Shown here: piece after piece, positions 40,611 to 49,200 of the stretch
Numbering within the stretch: the stretch's first letter is position 1
How the letters are laid out: every line of letters begins with the position of its first letter
The notes under the pieces: model-generated
What the model was told of the DNA's origin: nothing
Seen by the model: only the letters and a program-made list of their open reading frames with translations
The model's database searches: none
Source: Azospirillum brasilense
GTDB taxonomy: Bacteria; Pseudomonadota; Alphaproteobacteria; Azospirillales; Azospirillaceae
NCBI RefSeq assembly: GCF_003349955.1
Contig: NZ_QLKQ01000044.1
Span: 1-62,517, forward strand
Direction of reading: 5' to 3'
Length of the DNA stretch: 62,517 bases
Position numbers and translations under genes: made by a program

Positions 40611-40638
40611 CCCGATCGGGCGAACCTCTTAAGACATC

Positions 40639-41337
40639 TCAGGCGATCAGGGCGGCCGTCACCGCATAGCCGAGACCCGCGGCGGCGTGCATCCGGACAT
40701 TCAGCCGGCCGCCGGCGTGACGGCAGACGATTCCCTGCCGCCAGCGGATGTCGATGGCGCGCGGGTCGATGAAGTCGCCGATTCGCGCCGAGATGGCCTT
40801 GATGACCGACTCCTTCAGGCTGAACAGGACGACCTCCGGGGTGACGGGCAGGCCGAAGGCCGCCGCCGCTTCCAGTTCCCCCGGTCCGGTGGAGAAGACG
40901 GGCAGCAGGTCCCGCATCTGCCGCTCGCATCGCGGCAGATGCACCAGATCGATCCCGATGCCGGCGATGGCCGTCGCCGGGCGCCGGGCGAGCGCGACGG
41001 CGCAGACCTCCCCATCGTGGGTGATGGTTCCCGTCACCGCGGCGGGCCAGACGGGATTGTGCAGCGGCCCCACGGCGATGGCGGTGTCCGGCAGCCCCAG
41101 CTCGCGCAACCCGCGGCGCGACAGCCAGCGGCCCGTGGCGAACTCCATGCGGCGGCGTGGAACGGCGCGGGCGACGGCGGCGGCCTCGTCGGGATGAAGG
41201 GGATGGTCGGCGATCGGTGCCGCGCCGACGAAGGCCGGGTCGGGAAACCAGCCTCGAAGCTGTGACCCGGCCCACCGCGCGGCCCGATCCGCCGTGGCGC
41301 CGCCCTCCGGCGGCCCGGCGTCACTCCACCCAGTCAT
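40639..41337 (-). CDS. 4'-phosphopantetheinyl transferase, Sfp/EntD type
   Basis: A 232-residue enzyme that moves phosphopantetheine from CoA to the Ser of ACP/PCP domains. Motifs: GIGIDLV (Asp130), with Val where many members have the second metal-binding acid, and LFSLKESVIKAI (Lys175, Glu176, Lys180). THDGE near residue 107 fits the family's substrate-binding segment. Its start overlaps the end of the HMGS gene by 17 bp, so the two are co-translated. A dedicated PPTase fits a locus with about a dozen carrier domains to activate. Family call firm; specificity inferred. Confidence 0.9.
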   Translation of the reverse strand: MTGWSDAGPPEGGATADRAARWAGSQLRGWFPDPAFVGAAPIADHPLHPDEAAAVARAVPRRRMEFATGRWLSRRGLRELGLPDTAIAVGPLHNPVWPAAVTGTITHDGEVCAVALARRPATAIAGIGIDLVHLPRCERQMRDLLPVFSTGPGELEAAAAFGLPVTPEVVLFSLKESVIKAISARIGDFIDPRAIDIRWRQGIVCRHAGGRLNVRMHAAAGLGYAVTAALIA

Positions 41338-42655
41338 AGCTGCGGTGAAAGTCCTTGATCTCCTTCAGGAAAATCCTGGGCCGGCCGGACGCGGCGACGG
41401 CCTCCCCGATGGATTTCCAGATTCCGGGGAATTGGGCGGTGTCGGACACGACGTTGCGCGTGCCGAATCGAACGACGGCCTGCGCGGACAGCAGCGCCTC
41501 GTACTCGTCCATGGTCAGCCGGTGCCGGGAGTCGAGACCGGCGCCGATGCCCATGGCGCGCACCTTGCGCTGCCCCGGTTCCGTCGCCACGCCGCTGTAG
41601 GTTTCCGACGAGCAGCCCGAGCCGTAGGAGAAGCAGCCGATGCGCTGGGGCGTTTCGAAGGTGCCGCTGTCGATGGCGCCGGCCAGGGACAGGAGTACGG
41701 TGCCGCCCATGATGTTGCCCACCCGCTGGCAATAGGTGAGCCCCGGCTGGACGCGGCTTTCGAAGTCGCGCTCGATGTCGTCCCGGCGCAGCTTGGTGTG
41801 TTTGCGCATCATGTTGCGGTGAGCGCCCTTGACCATGCCGCCGAACGGCGTGTGGAAGCACAGATAGCGGAAGGTGGTGGCGTAATCCGCCTCCGGCACG
41901 CGCTTGCGGTATTCGACGAAACTCTGGTCGCAGCAGTCGAGATAGGACAGCAGCGACAGATCGGCGTTGCCCGCTTCGCTGTCGGGAATGGGACGGCAGG
42001 TGTCCATCACCTCGAAGCTGTAACAGCCGTTGGCCCCGATATCGAGCGCGAAGACCTCCGGCCGGTCGCTGACCAGCAGGGCGACGGCGCCGGCGCCGCC
42101 GCTGGGTTCGAAGAAGGCCCAGTCCATGGTCAGCGACGAGTCGTCCTCGGTCACCATGAAGCGCGCCAGATCGGTGGCGACGACCAGCGCCTTGGCGCCG
42201 GGAGAGACCCCGGACAGGATGAAGTTCACCGCCATCTGCAAGCCGGCCGTCCCCGAATAGCAGGCCTGTTTCAGCTCGAACAGGCGGCAGTTGCGGTTGA
42301 GGCCGAGATACTGGTGGATGTAGGTGCTCATCGACTTGCCGAAGTCGATGCCCGATTCGGAACAGGTGATCACCAACTCGATCCGTTCCCTCTCATCGGC
42401 CGACAGGGCGTCGATGATGGGCTTGGCGGCGTTGATGGCGTAGCTGACCGGGTCTTCATAGGGCAGCGCGACGGACTTCTGCCTGATCAGCAGATTTTCA
42501 AAGCGGGCGGTGTCGCGGCTGCGCCAGTTGGCCAGTTCCATGACGTCCACATAGGCGCACCCCCCGTAGACGTTGATGGCTTCGATCCCGGCGGTTCTCA
42601 TCATCCTGTCGATCGGCAGTGGCGGGCATGGCTTGACCGTTGCACAGATCATCAT
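41321..42655 (-). CDS. HMG-CoA synthase-like enzyme for polyketide beta-branching (HMGS)
   Basis: A 444-residue cytosolic enzyme that condenses acetyl-ACP with a beta-keto polyketide on an ACP. The catalytic residues align with polyketide HMGS (PksG, PedP, MupH): Glu100 in TCSESGID, Cys132 in KQACYSG, His268 in CFHTPFGG. The IEAINVYGG start of the fold and EVMDTCRP are also typical. The start ATG at 42653-42655 has GGTGGA five bases upstream; an internal ATG at 42602-42604 (MMRTAGIEA) is closer to the family's usual start and would remove 17 residues. The partner is the ECH and tandem-ACP module of PKS A. The decarboxylating KS, donor ACP and ECH1 that complete the cassette are not in this window. 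Confidence 0.95.
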   Translation of the reverse strand: MMICATVKPCPPLPIDRMMRTAGIEAINVYGGCAYVDVMELANWRSRDTARFENLLIRQKSVALPYEDPVSYAINAAKPIIDALSADERERIELVITCSESGIDFGKSMSTYIHQYLGLNRNCRLFELKQACYSGTAGLQMAVNFILSGVSPGAKALVVATDLARFMVTEDDSSLTMDWAFFEPSGGAGAVALLVSDRPEVFALDIGANGCYSFEVMDTCRPIPDSEAGNADLSLLSYLDCCDQSFVEYRKRVPEADYATTFRYLCFHTPFGGMVKGAHRNMMRKHTKLRRDDIERDFESRVQPGLTYCQRVGNIMGGTVLLSLAGAIDSGTFETPQRIGCFSYGSGCSSETYSGVATEPGQRKVRAMGIGAGLDSRHRLTMDEYEALLSAQAVVRFGTRNVVSDTAQFPGIWKSIGEAVAASGRPRIFLKEIKDFHRSYDWVE

Positions 42656-42660
42656 GAAAT

Positions 42661-42666
42661 TCCACC
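42661..42666 (-). promoter_or_regulatory. Ribosome binding site supporting the upstream HMGS start
   Basis: GGTGGA on the minus strand, five bases before the ATG at 42653-42655. The alternative start at 42604 has AGG directly against its ATG, too close to serve. Confidence 0.5.
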
Positions 42667-42687
42667 GGGAGTAACGCCGGTGGTGGA

Positions 42688-42705
42688 GAGCATCAATGTA
42701 TGCTC
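42688..42705. promoter_or_regulatory. Inverted repeat GAGCAT-6-ATGCTC in HMGS leader
   Basis: Perfect 6-bp arms around a 6-nt centre, 33 bp upstream of the HMGS start. It could be an operator or a leader hairpin. No U-tract follows, so a terminator is unlikely. Confidence 0.35.
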
Positions 42706-42820
42706 CCGAATTGTTCAGCCTTGCGCGCCCTCGCGGAACATTGTGGGAGCCCGCGCAGCCGCGTGTCCCTGAAGACGGTTGTGTGTTGTGGTTATGTCCT
42801 AAAGAGATAACATTACGCCT

Positions 42821-42839
42821 TTCATGCATCTCATGCGTG
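42821..42839. promoter_or_regulatory. Near-palindrome TCATGCAT-CTC-ATGCGTGA
   Basis: 8-bp arms with one mismatch and a 3-bp spacer, in the middle of the AT-rich divergent region. The size and place suit a dimeric regulator operator shared by both transcription units. Confidence 0.35.
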
Positions 42840-42873
42840 ATTGATTTTATCTTTTCTCGACTGGAATGTGTCG

Positions 42874-42901
42874 CCGGTGTATCCCATTGCGACCACACCG
42901 G
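42874..42901 (+). promoter_or_regulatory. Hairpin CCGGTGT-14-ACACCGG in ABC exporter leader
   Basis: Perfect 7-bp arms about 97 nt before the GTG start of the first exporter gene. If transcription starts upstream it would form a leader hairpin; otherwise it may be a protein site. Confidence 0.35.
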
Positions 42902-42997
42902 TTCGGTCGTCGTCGTCAGGGACCGTTCCGACCCCGTCCGACGCGGGGACCTGGGTGTAAAGCGGGGCGGGCAGCCGCCGGATGGCAGGGACGGTCG

Positions 42998-44632
42998 GTG
43001 AACATTTTCCGTTTGTTTTCCGCAAGCGATCGGGGGGCGATCCGGGAGGTCCTCGGCGTCACCGGTCTGGCCGGTCTGGCCAACGTCGTGCTGCTCAGCC
43101 TGATCAACATGGCATCCGGCCTCGCCGCCGCCGGCCAGCCTGTGGGCGTGCGGCCGGTGCTGATGTTCCTGGTCGCGGTGGGCATCTATTTCCTCACCAA
43201 CCGGGCGTCGCTCAGCGGCGCCAACGCGCTGCTGCAACAACGGCTGGCGGACCTGAAGCTGGAAATCGCCGACGGGATACGCCGGTCGCCGCTGCGCACG
43301 CTGGAGGAGATGGGCCGCGGCGAAATCTACACGATCCTGGCCCAGGAAACCAATTACCTGTCGCAGGTCTTTCCGCTGCTGGTCGCCGCGGCCCAGGGTC
43401 TTTTCCTGGTGGTGTTCTGCCTGGTCTACATCGCCATCCTGTCCCAGGACTCCTTCGTCATAATCAGTTTCTTCTCCGCCGTGGGCGTGCTGTTCTTCTG
43501 GATCCGCCGCCTCCGGCTGACCCGGGATCTCGCCTCCGTCCACGAGAGGGAGGCGGCCATGCTCCAGTCCCTGTCGCATTTTTCCGAAGGCTTTCCGGAG
43601 CTCCGGCTGAACGCCGACAGGAACGACGCCCTGTTTCGCCGGTTCGCCCGGATCGTGGGCGATCTGGAAACGGAGGTCGTCCGGATCGGCAAGGACTGGG
43701 TGGTCCTGATCCTGTTCAGCAACGCGTTCCTGTACGCGATGCTGGGCATCGTGGTGTTCGTGCTGCCCGCGTTCCTGGATGGCTATTCCGACACCATCTA
43801 CAAGATCACCGCGGCGGCGATCTTCTGCATCGGACCGGTGCTCGGCGTGTTCGCGGTGGCCCACATCCACTCCCGCGCCGAGATCGGCCTCGGCCATGTC
43901 TACTGGCTGCAGGAGCGTTTGGCGAAGGGCGCCACCGACATGGGGGCGTCCGCCGTCGAACCGGGGGCGTTCGCCGATTTCCGCGAGATCGCCCTGGACG
44001 GCGTCGAATTCCAGTACGAGGACGCCCAGGGAGCGGTGTCGTTCCGCACCGGGCCGTGGGATCTGACGATCCGGCGCGGCGAACTGCTCATGCTGCGGGG
44101 CGGCAACGGCGTCGGCAAGTCCACCACCCTCAAGCTGCTCTGCGGGCTGTACCGTCCGAGCGCGGGGGTGATCCGGGTCGACGGCGTGGCGGTGGATGAC
44201 GGAAACCTGCAGCGCTACCGCGAGATCTTCTCCGCGATCTTCGCGGACTTCCATCTGTTCGACCGCCTGCACGGGCTGGAGACGGCCGATCCGGAGCGGG
44301 TGCGGGCGCTGATCGAGCGGATGCAACTGACGGCGAAGGTGGGCTTTGCCGGCGGGCGGTTCACGACGCAGGATCTGTCGACCGGCCAGCGCAAGCGGCT
44401 GGCGATGATCGTCGCCCTGCTGGAGGACCGGCCCGTCCACATCTTCGACGAGTGGGCGGCGGACCAGGACGCCCATTTCCGGGAGCGCTTCTACACCGAA
44501 ATCCTTCCGGACCTGCGGCGCCAGGGCAAATCCGTCATCGTCGTCACCCACGACGACCTTTACTGGGATTTGGCGGACCGCGTCATCACGCTGGAGTTCG
44601 GCGCGATCGTGGCGACGCCGGGGCGGCTGTGA
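42998..44632 (+). CDS. ABC exporter half-transporter 1 (cyclic peptide/SyrD-PvdE type)
   Basis: A 544-residue inner-membrane protein with an N-terminal membrane domain (about six hydrophobic segments) and a C-terminal ATPase: Walker A GGNGVGKST at 368-376, signature LSTGQRKRL, Walker B VHIFDEWAADQD, H-loop VTHDD. Length and motifs match the PvdE/SyrD group of peptide exporters. The start is the GTG at 42998, with AGGG seven bases upstream. Four bases separate its stop from a second, similar half-transporter, so the pair likely works as a heterodimer. As first gene of the PKS A operon it is the obvious candidate to export the product or move an intermediate to the periplasm. Substrate is inferred from context. 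Confidence 0.92.
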   Translation: MNIFRLFSASDRGAIREVLGVTGLAGLANVVLLSLINMASGLAAAGQPVGVRPVLMFLVAVGIYFLTNRASLSGANALLQQRLADLKLEIADGIRRSPLRTLEEMGRGEIYTILAQETNYLSQVFPLLVAAAQGLFLVVFCLVYIAILSQDSFVIISFFSAVGVLFFWIRRLRLTRDLASVHEREAAMLQSLSHFSEGFPELRLNADRNDALFRRFARIVGDLETEVVRIGKDWVVLILFSNAFLYAMLGIVVFVLPAFLDGYSDTIYKITAAAIFCIGPVLGVFAVAHIHSRAEIGLGHVYWLQERLAKGATDMGASAVEPGAFADFREIALDGVEFQYEDAQGAVSFRTGPWDLTIRRGELLMLRGGNGVGKSTTLKLLCGLYRPSAGVIRVDGVAVDDGNLQRYREIFSAIFADFHLFDRLHGLETADPERVRALIERMQLTAKVGFAGGRFTTQDLSTGQRKRLAMIVALLEDRPVHIFDEWAADQDAHFRERFYTEILPDLRRQGKSVIVVTHDDLYWDLADRVITLEFGAIVATPGRL

Positions 44633-44636
44633 CCTG

Positions 44637-46283
44637 ATGGCGATCCTGGACTTCATCAAGCGCGCGAGGCGCCGCGACCTGGGCTTCATCGCGGCCATGA
44701 CCGCCGCCGCCGGGCTGGCCAACGCGCTGCTGCTGATGCTCATCATCCGCGTCTCCGGCATGGTCGCCCAGGGCCAGCGCCCGTCGCTGTGGGTGGCGGC
44801 GACCTTCGTCGGGGCCTTCGCGCTGTATTTCCTGTGCAACCGCGCGGCGATCCTGCGCGCCAACAGCGTCATCGAGCAGCTGCTGAAGGACTTGCGGCTG
44901 GAGGTCATCGAGCGGTTGCGCCGATCGGAGCTGCTCGCCGTCGAAAAGGTCGGGCAGGGCCGCCTGTACACCGTGATCTCGCAGGAGACGAACCATCTCT
45001 CGGTGACCTGCCCGCTGCTGGTGGAATGCTTCCAGCAGGTCGTGCTGCTGATGGTGACGCTGCTCTATCTCAGCGTCCTGTCGCCGCCCGCCCTGCTTCT
45101 GTTCGTGGTCGCCGTGGCGGCGGCGCTGCTGGGCTACCGGAAGATCAACCGCAGCTACCGCGCCGCGCTGGAGCAGGCGGCCGTCCACCACGCGGAGATG
45201 CTGGACTTCATCGGGCACATCATCCGCGGCGGCAAGGAGATGCGGCTGAACAGCGCGCGCAGCGCGTCCGTGTTCGCGGCGTTCCGGGACATTTCCGAAT
45301 CGTCCAAGGCGCATCTGACCAAGTCGGGCGATCTGGCCGCGTCGATGATCGTGCTGGGCAGCCTGGTGGTTTACGACACGCTGGGCATCATCGTGTTCGT
45401 CTTTCCGCAGTTCATCAACGGGTTCGGCGCGGTCGTCTTCCAGCTCGTGCCGATCCTGCTGTTCTGCATGAACACGCTGCTGAAGATCGGCGGGCAGTTG
45501 CCGATGTTCATTCAGGCGGGCGTCAGCCTGACGCTGATCATGACAATCAAGGACCAGCTCAAGGTTCCCGATCCGGTCGAACCGGCGCGGGCGCGGGCCC
45601 TGGCGGCCCGGTTCAGGGACTTCCGCGCCATCACCTACGCCGGGGTGACCTTCACCTATCCCGACGATGGCGGCGCCCCCGGCTTCACCGTCGGGCCGCT
45701 GAACCTGCGGCTGTCGCGGGGGGAACTGGTTTTCATCGTCGGCGGCAACGGCAGCGGCAAGTCCACCACCATGCGCCTGATCACCGGGCTCTACCGGCCC
45801 GGCGGCGGCTGGATCGAGGTGGACGGCCGGCGCGTCCCGGAGTCGGAGCTGCCCGGCCTGCGCGAGCAGTTCTGCGCCATCTTCGCGAAGTTCCATCTGT
45901 TCGACGAGCTGTACGGGCTGGAATCGGTCGATCCGGAGCGGGTGCGGGCGCTGATCGACGAGATGGGGCTGGCCGCCAAGGTCGATTACCGGGACGGGAC
46001 GTTCACGGACCTGCGCCTGTCCACCGGGCAGCGCAAGCGGCTGGCGCTGATCGCGGCGCTGCTGGAGGACCGGCCGATCTATGTGTTCGACGAGTGGTCG
46101 GCGGAGCAGGACGTCCGGTTCCGGGACTTCTTTTACCTGACGGTGCTGCCCGGCCTGAAGGCGCGCGGCAAGACGGTGCTGGTCGTTTCGCACGACGAAC
46201 GATTCTGGCATGTGGCCGATCGCGTCATCAAGCTTGATCTTGGCACCGTGGTCTGGGAAAAAAGGTGTTATCCTGTCGTATAA
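44637..46283 (+). CDS. ABC exporter half-transporter 2 (cyclic peptide/SyrD-PvdE type)
   Basis: A 548-residue paralogue of the preceding gene with the same layout. Walker A GGNGSGKST at 369-377 falls at almost the same residue number; also LSTGQRKRL, YVFDEWSAEQD and VVSHDE. Shared phrases such as YRPGGGWIEVDG and ESVDPERVRALIDEM show origin by tandem duplication. No strong ribosome site of its own, so translation is probably coupled to gene 1. PKS A starts 12 bp later. Confidence 0.92.
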   Translation: MAILDFIKRARRRDLGFIAAMTAAAGLANALLLMLIIRVSGMVAQGQRPSLWVAATFVGAFALYFLCNRAAILRANSVIEQLLKDLRLEVIERLRRSELLAVEKVGQGRLYTVISQETNHLSVTCPLLVECFQQVVLLMVTLLYLSVLSPPALLLFVVAVAAALLGYRKINRSYRAALEQAAVHHAEMLDFIGHIIRGGKEMRLNSARSASVFAAFRDISESSKAHLTKSGDLAASMIVLGSLVVYDTLGIIVFVFPQFINGFGAVVFQLVPILLFCMNTLLKIGGQLPMFIQAGVSLTLIMTIKDQLKVPDPVEPARARALAARFRDFRAITYAGVTFTYPDDGGAPGFTVGPLNLRLSRGELVFIVGGNGSGKSTTMRLITGLYRPGGGWIEVDGRRVPESELPGLREQFCAIFAKFHLFDELYGLESVDPERVRALIDEMGLAAKVDYRDGTFTDLRLSTGQRKRLALIAALLEDRPIYVFDEWSAEQDVRFRDFFYLTVLPGLKARGKTVLVVSHDERFWHVADRVIKLDLGTVVWEKRCYPVV

Positions 46284-46295
46284 CTAACCCAATAC

Positions 46296-49200
46296 GTGTC
46301 TGTGGCGCCAATGATGCAGGCTTTCGAGACGTTGCTTGGGAGTTTTTGCGCGCAAGAGGTGAACCCCGACGCCGCCGGGGCGGCGGATGGGCTGGACCCG
46401 CGACCCGCCGGAGGCGATGCCGCCTGCCTTGGCGAGCTGGAACGGCTCGCACGCCAGGGCGGCATTCCGGCGGCGGATGCGCTGCTCGCCGCCGCCGCCC
46501 ATGGCCTGACGCCCGATCGCCAGCCGCCGTCCGACCTGACGGACGAGGCAGCGCGGACCGCCTTCCTGGTCCGGCACCTCGTGCGTCGTCCCTACAGCAT
46601 CGGCATCGCGCGGAGCGAGGATCTTCCGGCCCTGGTGACGCTGGAAACGCGCTGTTGGGCGCCGGAACTCCGAACCGGCGAGGCGGTGCTGGCCCGGCGG
46701 ATCCTGCGCTATCCCGAAGGCCAACTGGTGGTCCGCCAGGATCAGGACCTCGTCGGCGTCATCTATTCGCAACTCATCGACGGGGCGGAGGCGCTGGACG
46801 GGGCGACGGCGGCCACGGTGGACGCGTTGCACCGGGCCGATGCGGGCACCGTGCAACTGCTGGCGATCAATGTGCTGCCGGAAAGGCAGCATTCGCACCT
46901 GGGCGACCAGCTCCTGGAGTTCATGCTGATCTTCCGCAGCCTCCAGGACCATGTGCGCGGCGTGGTCGCGGTCACGCGGTGCAAGAGCTTCAGGCCGGCG
47001 GACGGCGTGCCCCTCGCCAATCATATCCGGGCGCGCAACGGGCACGGGGTGCTCGCGGACCCGGTCCTGCGCTTCCACGAGTTGCATGGGGCGACCATCG
47101 AGCGGGTCGTGCCGGGTTACCGGCCGGCGGACGCCGACAACGACGGCTGCGGCGTGCTGGTCACCTACGACATCCGCAACCGTCGGCGAACCGACCTGAC
47201 GGCGGAGTCCGCACCGGCCGGAGCCGCGGCGCCCCCGGTCGGTCGGGACGCGCTGGCCGCGGAGATCCGCCGTGCCATCCTGGCCTGCCTGGGGCCGCGG
47301 GGGGAAACGGCGTTCGCCGTCGACCGGCCGCTGATGGACATGGGGCTGGATTCGGCCGATCTGCTGGGGTTGAGCGAAAGCCTGTCGCAGCGTTGGCGCC
47401 TGCCCTTGGCGCCGACCTTCTTCTTCGAACGCAACACGGCCGCGAAGATCGTCGCCGATCTGGCCGACCGCCTGATTCCGACCCCCTCCGGCCCCGCCCG
47501 GACATCCTCCCCGCCGCGACGGGTCGAGCCGGCCGGTCCGAGTGTGGGAGGAAGCCGTGCGGGAAGAAGCGACATCCCCTCAGGCGATGGCGCACCGGGC
47601 GATAGTGCCCCAGGCGACATCGCCATCGTGGGCATGGCCTGCCGTCTTCCGGGCGGCATCGACACGCCGGAGGCGCTGTGGCGCAGCCTGGAAACGGGAG
47701 CCTGCGTCATCGGCGACCTGCCGGCGGCCCGCTGGCGGTGGCCGGACGCCATCGACCCGGACGGGCGTCACCGGGGCATCGCCCGCGGCGGTTTCCTGGA
47801 CGACGTGGCCGGCTTCGACGCGCCCTTCTTCCGGATCAGCCCGGCGGAAGCGGAAACCATGGATCCGCAGCAGCGGATGCTGCTTGAACTGTCCTGGCAG
47901 GCGATCGAGTACGCGGGCTATGCGCCGGCGGAACTGGCCGGCAGCCAGACCGGCGTGTTCGTCGGGGCCAGCGGATCGGACTATGTCCGCCTGATGGAGC
48001 AGGTCGGCAGCCCGGTGGAGGCGCATTGCGGCGTCGGCGGGTCCATGGCCGTTCTGGCCAACCGGATTTCCTATCTCTTCGACTTGCAGGGGCCGAGCCT
48101 GCTGGTGGACACCGCCTGTTCCAGCTCGCTGGTGGCGGTGCACGAGGCCGTGCGGTCGATCCGCAGCGGGGAATCCGCCCAGGCGCTGGTCGGCGGCATC
48201 AATCTGATGCTGCACCCGGCGACCAGCATCGCCTTCCACAAGGCGGGGATGCTGTCGAAGGACGGCCTGTGCCGAAGCTTCGACGCGGACGCCAACGGTT
48301 ATGTCCGCAGCGAGGGGGCGGTGGTCCTGCTGCTGAAGCCGCTGGCCGCCGCGCTGGCGGCGGGCGACCGGGTCCATGGGGTGATCAAGGGCACGTCCAG
48401 CAACCATGGCGGGCAGGCGGGCGGCCTGACCGTTCCGAACCCGGAGCAGCAGGCGCGCCTGCTGCGCATGGCCTGGACCGACGCCGGGATCGACCCGTCG
48501 GCGCTGAGCTATCTGGAAGCGCACGGCACCGGCACCCCGCTGGGTGACCCGATCGAGGTCCGCGGCATGTCGCTGGCCATCGCCGGGGCGCTGCCGGGGG
48601 AGGGGGCCGGCCGGTTCCGTCGTTGCGGGCTGGGCTCCGTCAAGACGAACCTCGGCCATCTGGAGGCGGCGGCGGGCATCACGGGCCTGCTGAAGGTGGT
48701 GCTGTGCCTGCGGCACCGCCGGTTGCCGGCGTCGCTGCATTTCCGGCGCCTGAATCCGCAGATCCGGCTCGACGACACGGGGCTGTATGTGGTCGACCGG
48801 CTCCAGACCTGGCAGCCGGCGGAGGAGGGCGGGCCGCTTCTGGCCGGTGTCAGCAGCTTCGGATCCGGCGGGGCCAACGCCCACGCGGTGGTCGCCGGCG
48901 GTCCGGCGGACAGGCCGGAGCCGGCGGCAGAGGAGCCGGCGGAGGAGGAGCCGGGGCCGGTGCTGTTCGTGCTCTCCGCCCGGACCCGGCCGCAGCTTGC
49001 CGACTACGCCGACCGGTTCGTGGCGTGGCTGGACACCGCCGAGGGCCGGTCGGTGCCGCTGGCCGACCTCGCGCGGCAGATGCGGATGGGCCGCCCGGCC
49101 ATGGAGGAGCGACTCGCCCTGGTCGTCTCGAGCCGGCGGGAGCTGACCGACGGGTTGGCGCGCTGGCGGGACGAGGCCCGGGGCGCCGCGGCGGCAGCCC

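Larger units (their letters stand above)
42656..42997. other. 342-bp divergent promoter region between HMGS and ABC exporter genes
   Basis: The least GC-rich stretch of the right half, especially about 42780-42870. No ORF in it looks real. It contains three inverted repeats (42688-42705, 42821-42839, 42874-42901; listed separately). It must hold the promoter of the HMGS/PPTase pair and probably that of the ABC-PKS A-monooxygenase operon. No strong -35/-10 match was found by eye. Confidence 0.65.

Noticed and set aside
40611..40620. CCCGATCGGG palindrome as a bidirectional terminator between DUF697-like and PPTase genes
   Set aside because: As a hairpin it has only a 3-bp stem and no T-run, so it is too weak to call.
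42866..42997. Upstream ATG for the first ABC exporter (44 extra residues)
   Set aside because: The extra residues are Arg/Pro-rich and include the leader hairpin; the GTG at 42998 has a good AGGG site and gives the family's normal length.
42656..44971. In-frame upstream extension of HMGS across the divergent region and into the exporter gene
   Set aside because: It would read antisense through the ABC transporter; the HMGS fold starts near 42604-42655, where a ribosome site is found.
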